DNA of 64,000 nucleotides from Mytilinidion resinicola (lineage: Eukaryota; Ascomycota; Dothideomycetes; Mytilinidiales; Mytilinidiaceae). The translations under genes were made by a program, and so were the position numbers. The notes under the pieces were generated by a model, which did no database searches, was not told the DNA's origin, and saw only the letters and a program-made list of their open reading frames with translations. The stretch is taken from the NCBI RefSeq assembly GCF_010093595.1, contig NW_022985452.1, positions 672,451 through 736,450 on the forward strand, written 5' to 3'. Numbering within the stretch: the first letter of the stretch is position 1; every line of letters starts with the position of its first letter. Shown piece after piece: positions 24,909-36,931 of this stretch.

Positions 24909-25505
24909 ATGGCCACAGAAAGCCTTACACAAAGCACGACGACTACCGAGACCGAAGCAGCCACCGCGCCGAAAATGACAGTCGCGACGCCCTACAACGG
25001 CCATGTCTTTGCGGCTTCGAAGCTTTCCAAACCTCCCCCGACTGAACCTCCACCTTCTGCGCTCATCCAAGCAGCGCTAGACTTTCTCAAAGCTTTCTCT
25101 ACGCTCTCCCCCGGGATCGTGACGTCTCATTGCACGCCAGACTTCACGCATTCTGTTTCGCCGAGCTCTCTTGCGCTGCCGTCAAGGAACCTCGAGGAGT
25201 TTACGACGCACTCCGGGCGCGTCTTTTCGCTATTCACGACGTGGGATATCGTGCCACAGAGCATCTTTGAGGATGTGGCCAAGAGCACCGTGGTGCTGCA
25301 TGTTAAGATGGGCGGGAAAGTGAAAGGGCGGGCACTGGGAGATTTAGAAGTTTGGGGGAATGAGGCAGTGTTTTGGATCGAGCTGGGGCAGTTTGAGGGG
25401 GGGTGGGCGGTGAAGGCAGTGAGAGAGTTTGTAGATAGTAAGCTTGCGGAGGAATTGAGGAGGCTGTTAGCTGGGACGGCGAAGGAGAGGACTCTGGAAG
25501 AGTAA
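24909..25505 (+). CDS. SnoaL/NTF2-like small protein
   Basis: A single exon of 198 residues. The first ~50 residues are Thr/Pro-rich and probably disordered. The rest has the cone-fold pattern of SnoaL/NTF2-like proteins: a helical start (LIQAALDFLKAFSTL), then alternating beta strands including TVVLHVKMGGKVKGR, EAVFWIELG and WAVKAVREFVDS. Such proteins act as polyketide cyclases, dehydratases or simple binding proteins. No catalytic residue can be assigned from sequence alone. Its position between the NmrA-like and DUF1772 genes supports a link to the tailoring group. No targeting signal is seen. Confidence 0.78.
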   Translation: MATESLTQSTTTTETEAATAPKMTVATPYNGHVFAASKLSKPPPTEPPPSALIQAALDFLKAFSTLSPGIVTSHCTPDFTHSVSPSSLALPSRNLEEFTTHSGRVFSLFTTWDIVPQSIFEDVAKSTVVLHVKMGGKVKGRALGDLEVWGNEAVFWIELGQFEGGWAVKAVREFVDSKLAEELRRLLAGTAKERTLEE

Positions 25506-25785
25506 GGGTGAGGTGGTGTTGAAGTTGATAACTTTGGGATATTTAACTGCTACAGGTAGAAGGCTTAGATAGCGAAGGGTTTATGATTTTGATTAGGGTT
25601 TTTAGACATTTGAAGACATTTTTCTGTACGACTCATATAAACTCTTGATATTGTGCACACAACGAGCACGTACTAGCCAAGAATTCCTCACTCAATACGT
25701 CGAAACACAAACCAACGCACGACTCTCCCCCCCAACCCTCCACCCTCCTCCACTCAGCCCCCTTAACCTCCCTTCCCTCCCACAT

Positions 25786-26403
25786 CTACAAAAAGAAACT
25801 CTGCCAAAGCGCCAAACTCCCCGCAACCAGCGGACTCAAAATCCTAACCCTATTCCAACTCGCCCACCGCCGCGCCACCCCCTCCGCCTCCTCCATCTCC
25901 TGCGCCCCCGCCCTCCCGGCCAGCGCCTCCAGCTTATCATTCAGCGGCTGCATATTCCGCGCCGAATGCACAATCGTCGCCAAATGGCACAGCGCACTAA
26001 CCGCATACACGCGCCAGTCCGCCTGCGCGGCGTTGCCCCTGGCCGCGAGGGTGGAGGACTGGCGATACAGATACATGGCGATGGCGCCGTACCCCAGGAA
26101 GCCCAGCATGCTGATGGGGCGGAAGAACTGGTTGCCGACGGTCCAGCAGAGCGGCCACTGGCGGCCGAGCAGCTGGGCGCGCGCGGCGTGGGCGGGGGAT
26201 TTGGCGGGGGGGAAGTCGACGAGGAGGGCGGGGACCGTCATGAAGGATTGGGTGATGGCGTTGCCTGGAGGGAGGGGGGGTTTTCTCAGTGATGCTGGTT
26301 AGGAGGGGGGTTGGGTTAGGAGGGGGACGGGCGTACCGACGAGGATGTAGGACATGGAGATGCAGGTTCCTGCGATGGATTGGATGAAGGGGTTTGAGGA
26401 CAT
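25786..26403 (-). CDS. DUF1772 (anthrone-oxygenase-like) membrane protein
   Basis: Two exons (26337-26403 and 25786-26264), joined across a 72-base intron, give 181 residues. The start ATG 26403 opens a hydrophobic segment (SIAGTCISMSYILVG). Further hydrophobic stretches follow: FLGYGAIAMYLYR, YAVSALCHLATIV and ILSPLVAGSLALWQ. The motif HSARNMQPLNDKL matches the conserved RNM-P-N stretch of DUF1772 proteins, a family that includes anthrone oxygenases of aromatic polyketide pathways. It is convergent with the SnoaL-like gene, with a gap of 280 bases. The role as an oxygenase is inferred from family and context. Confidence 0.75.
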
Positions 26404-29187
26404 GGTGGGGTGGTGGTGGGGGATGGAGAGGTGGATGGAGATGGCGATGGAGTGGATGCTCTGGGTTGACAGATAGATGGTATAGAATCTTATATTGAAC
26501 GTAGAGTATATTCTTGACTCGAATCGAAGATGAAACTATTTCCAAGATCAGGTGACCCGGACCTGATCGACCAAATGATTATTATTAGAGAGAATCGCGG
26601 CAGGTGCGCCCCGTTGTTCTATCATGGTACCAGCTAGGCATTTGGACGTAATTTTGATGGCGCTCCAGTAGCGCGTGTAGGAAAGACTCCAGTGACAGCT
26701 GCATTCATCGCTAGCAAGACGGATCGATCTCCGCAATCTACTCTTCGCTCGTTGCTGAGATGCAGCGATACGCACCACGGCTCCCCGAGTCGGATATGCA
26801 GAGCGGGATGTCGCTGGGGTGTTGATATGATACGCGCTTGGAGAGGGGCATGGAGTGGTTTACCTAGTAAGGTAGATCCATGGATCTATGACGATAGCTA
26901 AACATGCATGCCTACCACCTGCATCTCGGCCAATTTCTTTTTGGGAAGTAGAATCTGATGTCTCTGAGAAGCCAAAACAGGGTCGATGATGCCACTGTGC
27001 TTGAATTGACGGGGTTGGTGGTGAGATGGTGAGATGAGGAGGTTGAATGCTGAAGGTCTAGGCGAGTAATCAATCACGTGGCTTTCATCACTCTACCGCG
27101 AGGCTGACCTGCTTTCGCGCCTCTGATTGATTCTTGGCAGGCGTTGCGTTGGACCACCCATGAGTCGTCTATAGGTAGCCAGGAGCTAACCCGTTCTCAC
27201 CGCCAAGAAGCTATCACGTGCCCCTTACGTGATGCTACCCCCTCAACACCACATAGGTTTACTATCCGGACATCCATCTTAAATCTTCCAATCGTGACCA
27301 AATCCCAGAAAAGGATAACCCAAAAGCTTGCGCATAACTGCACCATTAGTATCCCAGACTTCCCAATCGGTCTCTGAGACTCATCGCGGAAGCCTAGACG
27401 ATACCAAACCTCATATCGATAGTGTGCATCACGTATACGACAGCTCCTTCGCAACCGATATCGTATAACTGCAGGCACTGTATATAACAGACACTTGCTA
27501 CGCACGTGCTGGTCGTTTTGTCAATGGCCCGAACGACGTTGCGCATACCAATCTGGATTGAAGCGTGCCGGAAAGAGAGGGCAGTTTTATAGTGACCCGA
27601 ATTAGAACGAGGACATGAGGCCGTATCAGTCCGCCTTAGGCAGTTGGACGCCCGTCAAGTATCGCGCCGGCCAGAGGTATGCCAACAGATCAGTAACAGT
27701 ATTCGTTACGGCGGTCGAAATGACGTTGCTCTTTTATTGATGCAATGTTTCTCTGATGCTGGTATACTAAGGTCCTCAATGGATCTACGTAAGTGTTCGT
27801 GGATAACGGCAAACGGCAGTATCGTAAGAGATCGTGTCACAAAGTAGGCAACAATTATAGTAGTCGTCGACAGAGTCTATAGAGTGAGAGCAATAAACAT
27901 GATAATGTAGAATCTCTTATTGATCTGCCAAGGAACGAGTGTTAGGCACGTGAGACCGATGGAAACCTTCGTCAGGCCAGCGCAAATCGAGTAAAAGACT
28001 TGTACCACAATCGCCGACTGTAATGCCCATGTTAGAAGCCAGACTAGATGACATTAGTACGAGATGCCGGCCAGAAAAGACCTGACTTTCGAGATCTTGG
28101 AAGCCATACCAATCTCATGCCCCAGAGGTGCATACCGACCGAATATGTTACCGAATAGCAATTCAAATGGATACAGTTATCGCGAACATCTACATCCAAA
28201 AAGCCAACATAGGCGACTGGGTGCTACACGCTCCTATTTCATTAAGTCCAGCTTACCCACACAGCGGACATGCTCCAGTCATCGATGCAGACATGAAATT
28301 TTCTAGGAGTCTTCCAATAGAAGCAGCTAATGATGAAAATGACCATGGTCGTAGAGCCGGGTATGTCAACCCGTAGGACGGAACAAGAAATGAAAATGAG
28401 GCGTTGCGGGAATGAAAAGTGGTCATGGAGAGAATCCCAGGAACTAAGAAGGGTTAGAAGGGACGCACAAGCCGGGTCCTGGCTTCGAGAAACTCCAGGA
28501 GGGATCTCACCCCTCAAAACGGGGCCTGAACATGCGGCACCTCTCCAGGTCCCAGCCCTTGAAGGAGGGGCATGAGTAGACAATAGCTTCCTTTCCTCAG
28601 AAGCGCGGCGCCACTTCTCGACCGGAACGTACCCCTTTACGCACCCTGATTCTCCGACATCTGATTTAATCCGCTGGAGTCTGACCCTTGTTTCATACCT
28701 ATTCTCACTTTCACATTACAGCTGCTCACATATGCCTGCGCGAGCATGCTACAGATGTGGCATACGTCAGGCATGTGCTTGATGGGTAGGTCGATGGATG
28801 CTCTGCTTGTGGTTGATAAGTACGCGAAATCGAAATGCGTACCTGGATCGCGAACGGTGGACACGAGTATGTTCCCGATTCGGTTACGGGGACATCTACA
28901 TAGCAATGTGAACATGATTGCGGAGAAGATCACCAAGGAGATCAAGAGTGGGAAATAAAATGCAGAGTGTAAAAGCTGGGCATAGATCTTGACGAAAATT
29001 TGACGAGAAGAAAAGTGAACGTGATACAGTCATATAGACATATAAATTAATACTTAATATGTTGGAGTCCTATGAAGACTCCGTGATGGATACAAGAAAT
29101 GTGATATCGTAGTATGTGCCCCGAGAATGGTAATGAAAGTAGTGTCGTGTGTGCCATAATGCATCACCAACGTATCTTGCCATTTTA
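26404..29187. other. Large gene-free interval
   Basis: It is 2.8 kb long with only short open frames and no recognisable domain, exon chain, repeat array or RNA gene. Stretches near 29030-29060 are AT-rich. It may be an old decayed region, but I cannot name an origin. Confidence 0.5.
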
Positions 29188-30153
29188 TCATCTCAACCTA
29201 GCTTTGGAAGCACTCAAAGAAGCTGCTGGCGCCGCTGATGCTCTCGCAACATTGCTCCTCCAATCGTGCTTCGCTTTGACGTCCGTTAGGGGTAGCCCTT
29301 TATGATATAGCAGATATCCAGACACCTGGTCCGTAAGCTCCGGTGGAAGTCGGTGTCCAGCTACCAGCAGAGCCATGGTCCTGACATCAAACACCTTCTG
29401 ACTCTCGAGAAGAAATTCGAGTGACTTAGCGAAGTACGACCCACGCTCCCACCACTCCACTTTACCTGCATTCAAGCCTAGTCTGATATCTTTCACTACG
29501 GTCCATACATCCCAGATAGCACTCTTTTCCCACCATTCCAGGGCGATATACAACATGGCATCATCCAGCAGGAAATATATGTTCTGACGCTGCGAATTGA
29601 GTATATGGACGAAAGGCGAATCGAATCGATGGAGCACGGATATGCTGAACCACACGAGGGTCTCGCAAGCGAGCTCGTAACCATTGGGCAGGCGGGCGAG
29701 TCGCCAGACGCCCTTTATAAAATCTTTCATCCGATAAGTGATGGACGAATATCCCCAGCCGGGTTGGATGTCGCGGAAGAAGTCGGTTGTCGAGGCACGG
29801 AGGAGGCGGGAATAGGCGTCGGCATCAGTTGAATCGAGAGGCTTTGTCGTCTCAGCAGGGGCGTCGCCCATTTCGACGTCCTCATTCTCATCGGAAACGG
29901 CATTCGGGAGATCACGGCTTGGGGCGATTGGAGGTGGCGGGGGAGGCTGAGGTGATTGAGATTGCTGAGACCGCTGATTCCCATTCATAAGCCGAGGACC
30001 GACGCGGAAAGGCGGGTTACTGTAGAAATCTGGTCGTGCGAGTGGGGTAATGCGGTCCAATGCCTGATAGAGGTGGACGTCTGTTCGGCGGGACTTTGGC
30101 GGTGGCAGGTAGGAGCAGAGGTCGAGCGGGCGTTTGGCAGAGAGGAGACTCAT
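29188..30153 (-). CDS. Uncharacterised protein
   Basis: A single exon of 321 residues starts at ATG 30153 (MSLLSAKRPLDL). An open frame continues upstream, but it would run into the promoter shared with the divergent J-domain gene, so the shorter start is preferred. The first 110 residues are Pro/Ser/Gln-rich with a poly-Pro run and an acidic patch (DENEDVEMGDA). The C-terminal 200 residues look folded and helical, with many Trp residues (PGWGYSSITYRM, LEWWEKSAIWDVW, VEWWERGSYF). I do not recognise a domain. The basic patch PPPKSRR near the start could be a nuclear signal. Confidence 0.6.
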   Translation of the reverse strand: MSLLSAKRPLDLCSYLPPPKSRRTDVHLYQALDRITPLARPDFYSNPPFRVGPRLMNGNQRSQQSQSPQPPPPPPIAPSRDLPNAVSDENEDVEMGDAPAETTKPLDSTDADAYSRLLRASTTDFFRDIQPGWGYSSITYRMKDFIKGVWRLARLPNGYELACETLVWFSISVLHRFDSPFVHILNSQRQNIYFLLDDAMLYIALEWWEKSAIWDVWTVVKDIRLGLNAGKVEWWERGSYFAKSLEFLLESQKVFDVRTMALLVAGHRLPPELTDQVSGYLLYHKGLPLTDVKAKHDWRSNVARASAAPAASLSASKARLR

Positions 30154-30462
30154 GCTAGAGAGCGCGGAGGAGGTAGTGGGGGTAGACGAAGCTGTGGTTG
30201 TTCGATGGCATGATGTCGTGGAGCAGACAGTGGCCGCAGTGGAGAAGCAATGCGATGCGATGCGGAGACGCAGAAAGTCATGCGATGACGACTTTGTGCA
30301 TAACGCCTGAGGCTTCCGGGGTCTGCCCGGAACTTGCCGCCTGCCGCCGTAGCCTTTTCGCGACTCACAGCATTTCACCATCCTTGCCACCACAACAATC
30401 AACACACAACTCCACGTCGCGCTCTGCTCTTGCAGCCTGCGGCCTGCGCGATACCTGCTACT
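30154..30462. promoter_or_regulatory. Bidirectional promoter region
   Basis: Only 309 bases separate the start codons of two divergent genes, the unknown protein and the J-domain/RRM protein. The region must hold both promoters. No TATA box is obvious. Confidence 0.6.
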
Positions 30463-31530
30463 ATGAGTTCCGAAGACCTCAAAGACCACGCCAAGACGGC
30501 CGACGTCGACTTCTACGAGCTGCTCGGCGTCGCCTACGAGACCAGCGAGTCCGACATCAAACGCGCCTACCGAAAGACCTCACTTCAGTACCATCCTGAC
30601 AAGAATCCCGGCAAGCTCGATGTCATTGAGAAGTTCCACCTCCTCGCAATCGCCCGCGATGTGCTCCTCGATCCTGAGGCGAAGGCCCTATACGACCGAT
30701 TGCGACAGCAGAAGAGGCAGCGCGAGCTCGAGCACCAGCTCCTCGATGGCAAGAGGCGGCAGATGAAGGAGGATCTGGAGGCGCGCGAAAACGGGTTCAA
30801 GCGAAAGCGCAACGACGACTTTGATGCCGAGGAGAAACTGGCCAGGGAGATCAGGAGGCTGGCCGAGGATGGGAAGAGGCGGAGGATGCAGAGGGAGGAG
30901 ATGCTAAGTCGAAAGAAGCAGGAAGGAGAAGAGCCCGAGGAGTCGTCCATAGTGGAGTCTGACACCGCACCACCTCCGAAAAGTCCATCAGAAGTCCCCG
31001 ACGAAAACCGCACCGTCAAGGTTTGCTGGCTGCGAGAAGGCGCTGGGGTAGCCATAGACAAAACCAAACTGGCCGAAATATTCTCAAAATTCGGCAAGAC
31101 GGACAGCGTGTGGGTCAGGAAAGACAAGAAAGTGCGCAGGAGTGATGCTACGAAACACAAGAGCGTTATGGCGACAGGCTTCATCGTCTTCAGTTCCATC
31201 GTGGCCGCTCATGCCGCTGTGGAAGACGCGAAAGAGAAAAACCCCTTTTTGGACTCCGTGTCGTGGTGGAAGAAACCGGACATTCCGGGTATTCAGTCAC
31301 CTCCTGCGCCCAAAGTCTCCGCGCCATCTACACCCTTGTCAACTCCAAAGTCATTCCGCTCATCGTTCCCAGGCGTTCGCCCAGGAGGCGCGGGCCTTGG
31401 TACCCCTTCATTTTCATTTTCTCCGCAAAGCCCGAGTTTGGAAGAGGTCACCATGATGCGGTTGAAGCAAGCTGAGAAGAGGCGTCTAGAAGATCAGATC
31501 CGGAAACAAGAAGCTGCTGCTGATGAGTAA
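30463..31530 (+). CDS. J-domain plus RRM protein, DNAJC17/Cwf23-like
   Basis: A single exon of 355 residues starts at ATG 30463. The J domain spans about residues 16-80 (DFYELLGV to YDRLRQQ) and has an intact HPD at about 44-46 (QYHPDKNPG), the motif that stimulates Hsp70 ATPase. A long basic, coiled-coil-prone helix follows (about 80-155). An RRM-like domain lies at about 183-260 (TVKVCWLREGAG, then GFIVFSSIVAAHAAVED). This J-linker-RRM order is that of human DNAJC17 and fission yeast Cwf23, which act in spliceosome assembly in the nucleus. The C-terminus is Pro/Ser-rich and ends in a charged helix. It is a conserved core gene. Confidence 0.92.
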   Translation: MSSEDLKDHAKTADVDFYELLGVAYETSESDIKRAYRKTSLQYHPDKNPGKLDVIEKFHLLAIARDVLLDPEAKALYDRLRQQKRQRELEHQLLDGKRRQMKEDLEARENGFKRKRNDDFDAEEKLAREIRRLAEDGKRRRMQREEMLSRKKQEGEEPEESSIVESDTAPPPKSPSEVPDENRTVKVCWLREGAGVAIDKTKLAEIFSKFGKTDSVWVRKDKKVRRSDATKHKSVMATGFIVFSSIVAAHAAVEDAKEKNPFLDSVSWWKKPDIPGIQSPPAPKVSAPSTPLSTPKSFRSSFPGVRPGGAGLGTPSFSFSPQSPSLEEVTMMRLKQAEKRRLEDQIRKQEAAADE

Positions 31531-32469
31531 ATGCCGGCATAGGGAATTATTTGATGTTTAGCGTGGTGTTTGGGAGGTTCGGATTTGCATTAAAGATACC
31601 ACTAATAGAATTCACCAGATGGTGAGTGCCGATCTGGATCCAAAGAGCAATTGACCATCTAGTCCTCGGAGGCCAGTCGTGAAGAATGCGCCAAAGCGGC
31701 ACCAGTTCTTCAAGACACAATCACGCTCTTTCACGGCGTAATTACTTACCGCTCTGAAGACTTATCTTTTCCGATAGCTGCTCATGTCTCCTACTTCCGC
31801 CGGCCACATCAACACCTTGACACATTTGCTAGGCTGATAGTCTACAATACCCCATGACCTCTTGACAACAGGGCTTTCCAGACGCCACATATTCAGCCTC
31901 GGATATTTGTCCTGCAGGCGCTCTCCCTTGTCGATAGCACAAGGCTGAGTCGAGGCTGAGCTGCCAATTTTTTCAAAAACGGCTAGCGCTTGTAGCTAAG
32001 ATGTCGCCAACCTTCCACCAACATCACCATGGACGCCCCACTGACTTCATTCCTCATGCAAGAGTATCCCATCCCAGCTAAGCACCCTGTCAGTTGAAAC
32101 AGCTCGGTTAGATACGTACGCGCTCCCATCTCTAGGATGGCCCAGTGGCCAGCGACTGGCCAGCCATGCTAATCACCACAAGGCTGAAGCCGGAACATCG
32201 GGAAGCCTTCGGTCGCTTCCTTATCAGCTGGTGGTGACCTATTTGGGAAATCGATTTCTTTGCATTTATGGACCATCCCTCATGTCCACGCGGCCATTTC
32301 TGACCGAACCCAATGTCGGTAGAATGATTTGTTGCCTATTTCATTGCTTCGTACCCTGAATTCATCACATGAACGTCTACCTCCAATCTGCCTTTCTCAA
32401 TTGTAAAACGATCAAAGAGTAACTTTCTCATCCAAGATATATTTTGTCTCCCTGTGTAAATTAGCCGTC
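31531..32469. other. Intergenic region
   Basis: It follows the J-domain/RRM gene and precedes the membrane-protein gene on the same strand. No exon, repeat or RNA gene is recognised. Confidence 0.5.
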
Positions 32470-34189
32470 ATGGCGCCTCGTTTCGCAAGAATTATGCTAG
32501 CCATTTCTTCTTTCCACTCCTTTACGTCCGCATTCCCTAGCCAAGGCAGCTTCATCGGCATAACAGCATGCTCCACGAACTTCTCCCGGAATATGACTGA
32601 GATGACACTCCCGCAGTGTTACTCTCTATGCGGCACGGGCTGGGCGTCGTACGACAAGTGGGACGCCCTTACTAGCATCTTGACCTGGGTGGTACCTCTC
32701 TTCGTACTAGTCGGCAACATGCACTTCTCGCACTTCGACGTCGCCGTCTACAAGAAAATCCCAGATCAGCGATGGTGGTATGCGGCTCGGCGAATTGTGG
32801 TGAACGGAGGCCGCAGTCTACTCTTCAACTACGCGTTTGTCATACTACACCTCCTCGCCGATCCAATCGATACGATATGGAGTCTGCTAGATAAACTAGC
32901 GTTCGCGAAGAAAACAAGGGCATATATCCATGAACAGATCAGTCATCCGTCGCACCCTCCAGTCCCAATGGCCACCGCCAAAGGCAACATCACCATAACC
33001 CTCCGCGGCCTATCAACTCAACTCAGCGCCCCACCGCTCACCCCCCACGCCCTCAAAAACCTCCAAATCGTCCTCTTCGCCCTCGACGACTTCTCCCCCT
33101 CCCCCTCCATCCTAACCCTCCTCCACCTCCTCCACCACCCCGCCCTCCCCCCTCACCGCCGCGAGAAGCTCCTCGAAACCCTCGCCCACACCGCAACCCT
33201 CCTAACCCATACCCGCATCAAAAGCGCCCGCCGCGCCGCCCTCGCCGTCACCGCCTACGCCTACCCCCTCTTCACCTCCGTCGCCAGCGGCGCCGCTGCT
33301 TCCAGCACCCCAACGCACTTCCCGCACACCATCGCCCTACGCGAGCTGTACTACTGGCTCATCCCCACCATCGCGCTCAGCAGCGCCGCGGGCGCGTGGC
33401 CGACGGAAAAGACAGCAGGCGTGGCGTTGCAGCCGCTAGTGCGCGAGGTCAACCTGGTGACGAGGGAGGTGGAGCTGAAAGGGGAGGAGATGGCGCTGGG
33501 GACGCCGCGGCCGTGGAATGGGGCCGTGTATACGTGGCGGCCGCGTAAGCGGGTGAGGTGCTGGGAGGACGTTGGGATGCTGGGGAGCGCGTTTGCGGTT
33601 GTGGCGGGCGCGTGGGGGTTTAGTTTTGTGATGAGTGTGGTTACGCCGACGCGAGGGTTGGGGTGTAGGGCCGTGACTGAGGTTGGGTATTTTGCGGCGT
33701 GGTGTGTGAACTTTTTGATGACGCAGGGGGTGTGTTTGTGGTGGGGTAGGGGAGGGAGAGGCGGTGGGAGGTGGGGAGAGGGAGGGGAGGAGAAAGATGG
33801 GAGAGCGCGGGGGTTGTTTGTGGTGGTGTTGGTTAAGGATGCGGTTTTTGCGGTGCCGATGACGCTGATTTTGTTTTTAGCGTTTAAAGGTCTGTTGAGT
33901 TTATATGGAGATCTTTGAATGCAGCTGACGTTTTTCAGGTTGGTGGAATAGTTGCGATTGTTGGTCTGCGAGGTGGAGTCTTGGCTTTGCGAATGCGCGT
34001 GTTCCGCTGGGGTTGGCTGCGTGGGAGAAACAGCATGATTATCTTTACTACGCGCTCATCGGGGGTGCGTTGGGCTTTCAGGTGCTCGCGGCAGTGTGCA
34101 TGGTGGGGTGGAACAGGGGGGTGCTGAGGTTGATTTATGGGGAGGCGGAGAAGGCGAATGAAATAAGGGTACCAAAGGGAAAGGAATGA
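32470..34189 (+). CDS. Fungal multi-pass membrane protein, unknown function
   Basis: Two exons (32470-33889 and 33939-34189), joined across a 49-base intron, give 556 residues. The splice is supported because the following frame reads FKGWWNSCDCWSAR and then stays open to 34189. A signal-peptide-like start is followed by a Cys-rich luminal stretch and membrane segments (LTSILTWVVPLFVLVGN, LLFNYAFVILHLLADP, LYYWLIPTIALSSAAGAW, AFAVVAGAWGFSFVMSVV, VLVKDAVFAVPMTLILFLAF, ALIGGALGFQVLAAVCMVGW). I do not know a function. Codon choice changes sharply: about 33000-33330 is almost all C-ending codons and 33480-33900 almost all G-rich codons. Confidence 0.75.
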
Positions 34190-34873
34190 TAATTCAATCT
34201 GTGAGTCTTGTGTTCTTTCTTGTCGATGCCGAGCTTTAAAAGGACCTCATTCTGTCCAAACGCTTCCGGGTGTACTTTAGCAAATCTTCGTCCGTCCCGC
34301 TTACATGAGATTCAGGTCTTGTTATGGCGTATCGATATATGTTTCTATTACGACACTCTCTAGACACTGCTGTAGTCTCCTTCTAAGGCGAAATTTGCTA
34401 CACGCAATATTTGATTAGAATGGTGAGAATTACGAAGATTTGGACACAGTATGGTCGAGGACATCAAATACCCGATCAGGTCACGCGGTTCTCGCATCCT
34501 GATTGGCAGACGCCGACTCCATGCGATTTCCCCCACCATACCCTCTTTCGCAGCATCATACTCCACATTGACATATCCAATAACAACATAAAACTGCCAG
34601 CTACATCTAAATGAGAACATCAGTCCTCGGCGACTCATTCCTCCTAGCCACTTCGTTCGCCCTGGTAAGGGCGAACCCCGAAGTCTGACCCCCTGCTCAA
34701 GCCAACCTTGGAACCACTTCACTGACAGTCTGGAACATCCAACCATTAGCCGCTCAACGTCAATATATATATATATATATATACCATGGTCCGCCTGTCA
34801 TGCCCCTTCTATTCTTCGCTCTCCATTACACACTCCCCACCAGCCTTCCACGGCCTTGTGAACTTCCAGCCCA
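34190..34873. other. Intergenic region with AT repeat
   Basis: It contains an (AT)n run at 34763-34783, about 90 bases upstream of the next start codon, which could serve as a TATA-like element. No gene is seen. Confidence 0.55.
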
Positions 34874-36663
34874 ATGCCTACCGACGCATTCCCACATGAT
34901 CCAAGCAGGTCCTTGGGCCTCAGAATAGCTGAGGCCTGTCTCGGCCCAATGCGAATCCCAGGAATTGGATCCACAAAGCCCGTCCGGCACATCACGGAAG
35001 CGTGTACATTTTCCTCTGAGTCCGCCGAAGAAGCGGAGAAGCAAAAACCAACAATGATATCGGAACGCCCGTTCTCAAGCTCCGAAACCTGCAGCATAGA
35101 CGGGACCTGCGTAGATTGGGATGGGCCAGACGACCCGGCAAAGCCAGTCAATTGGCCACTGCGCAAGAAAGCGAAGAACCTCGCCATAATCTGCTACCTC
35201 TCCTTTCTCACGTTAGTCACGGCCCCATTCCCCACCCGAGATATTTTAAGCCTGACTTGCCCAGACCATTCAGCTCAACCATGTTCGCGCCCGCGGTCTC
35301 CGACGTCATGGACACTTTCCACTCGACCAGCGCCGAGCTCGCCTCCTTCGTCGTCTCCGCCTTCGTCCTTGGTTACTGCTTCGGCCCGCTCTTCCTTGGC
35401 CCGGCGAGCGAGTTGTACGGCCGCGCCCCAATTTACCACATGTGCAACATCTCATTCGCCGTTTTCTGCGTCGGCTGCGCGGTTTCGAATAGCCTGGGCT
35501 TGCTGATCGCGTTCCGCTTCCTCGCGGGGATGTTTGGCGGATGCCCGATCACCATCGGTGCTGGCTCGCTGGCGGACATGTTCAAGCAGGAGAACCGGGG
35601 TGCGATGATTGCTACCTGGGCGGTTGGGCCGCTGGTTGGGCCCATCATTGGGCCGATTACGGGTGGGTTTTTGAGCCAGCATGCGGATTGGAGATGGGTG
35701 TTTTGGCTGATTGTGATTGCTGTGAGCTTTTCATGCCTCTTTGACGATCAGCTGAATACTAACAGGCTAGCTCAGGCCGGATTCGGGGCATTGGTTTCTC
35801 TGCTGCTCCTGGATGAGACGTACCCGCCAACAATACTAGGCAACAAAGTCGCACGCCTCCGAAAGAGCGCTAGGACTCAAAGCTTCCACTCTGTATACGA
35901 CACCGACCCAAATCAACGCACCTCCAAGGTCTTTGTCTACGGTATCGTACGCGCCGTACGCCTCTTCCTGTTCTCGCCAATCGTTTCCATCCTGTCAATC
36001 TACCAGGCAATCAGCTATGGCTATTTATACTTACTGTTCACAACTTTCCCCCCCATCTTCCAGACCCGGTACCACTTCTCAAAAGGTGGAGTAGGATTGG
36101 CATTTCTTGGAATCGGCACCGGCTCCATTATTGCGCAGGTATTCGGCGGCCTAATCTCGGACGCGATTCTGAAGCGGCTGGCAGGGCGAGGCGTCTTGAA
36201 ACCCGAGTACCGACTACCCCCGCTCTTCCCAACCTGCTTCGCCATTCCAATTGCTTTGTTCTGGTACGGCTGGGCTGCCGAGAAGAAGGCGCATTGGATC
36301 GTGCCGCTCGTTGGCACCGGACTGCTTGGATTTGCGCTGAACATCGTCTTCGTGAGTTTCATCCCGCATGATCTGGCCAGACGGGCAGGGCTGATACATA
36401 CTCAACAGACGTGCGTCGTGACGTACCTCATCGACGCGCACCCGCTCCACGAAACCAGCGCTGTCGCGGCGTCTGTGGCCGTCCGTTCTCTCGGGGGAGC
36501 TTTGCTCCCGCTCGCTGGACGAGCCATGTATACCACCATGGGCCTGGGCTGGGGGAACTCGCTGCTCGGGTTTCTGACCCTTGCTATGTGCCCGTTTCCG
36601 TGGATGTTCTATAAATACGGCGAGCGGATTCGGACGAATCCGAAGTTCCAGATCAAGTGGTGA
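34874..36663 (+). CDS. MFS transporter, DHA1 type
   Basis: Three exons (34874-35211, 35265-35721, 35776-36663) give 560 residues. A ~100-residue cytosolic N-terminus ends in WDGPDDPAKPVNWPLRKK, the usual entry to fungal DHA1 drug/polyamine transporters. Membrane segments follow, with motif-A-like ELYGRAP after the second segment and GPLVGPIIGPITGGFL in segment five (motif C region). About twelve segments are expected. It probably works as a proton antiporter in the plasma membrane; the substrate is unknown. Introns are 53 and 54 bases. A second acceptor 10 bases upstream of the one used for exon three would break the frame. Confidence 0.92.
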
Positions 36664-36931
36664 GGGGCGGCGCATTGGCCCGGGACGTTTTTGAGCTACA
36701 GTTGTTAGACGTGAAAACGTGTCCAATTGAAGAATTTGGAGACGTCTGATCAGTACTTTGGGTAAGATAGGATAGCGAAGGAGTAGTTCGGAGGGCTGCC
36801 CCGTGAAGGTGGAGTAGTTCATACCCTCTGCTTTAGTTTAGTATTGTGCTGCCTTATGGACATGTATCCACAACGCTCACGCAATATCACCAAATGAAGC
36901 TTTAGAACAGAAAATTAGTTGCAGTCTAATT

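Noticed and set aside
25645..26292. Long plus-strand frame opposite the DUF1772 gene
   Set aside because: Pro/Arg/His-rich mirror of a real minus-strand gene with good splice sites and a family motif.
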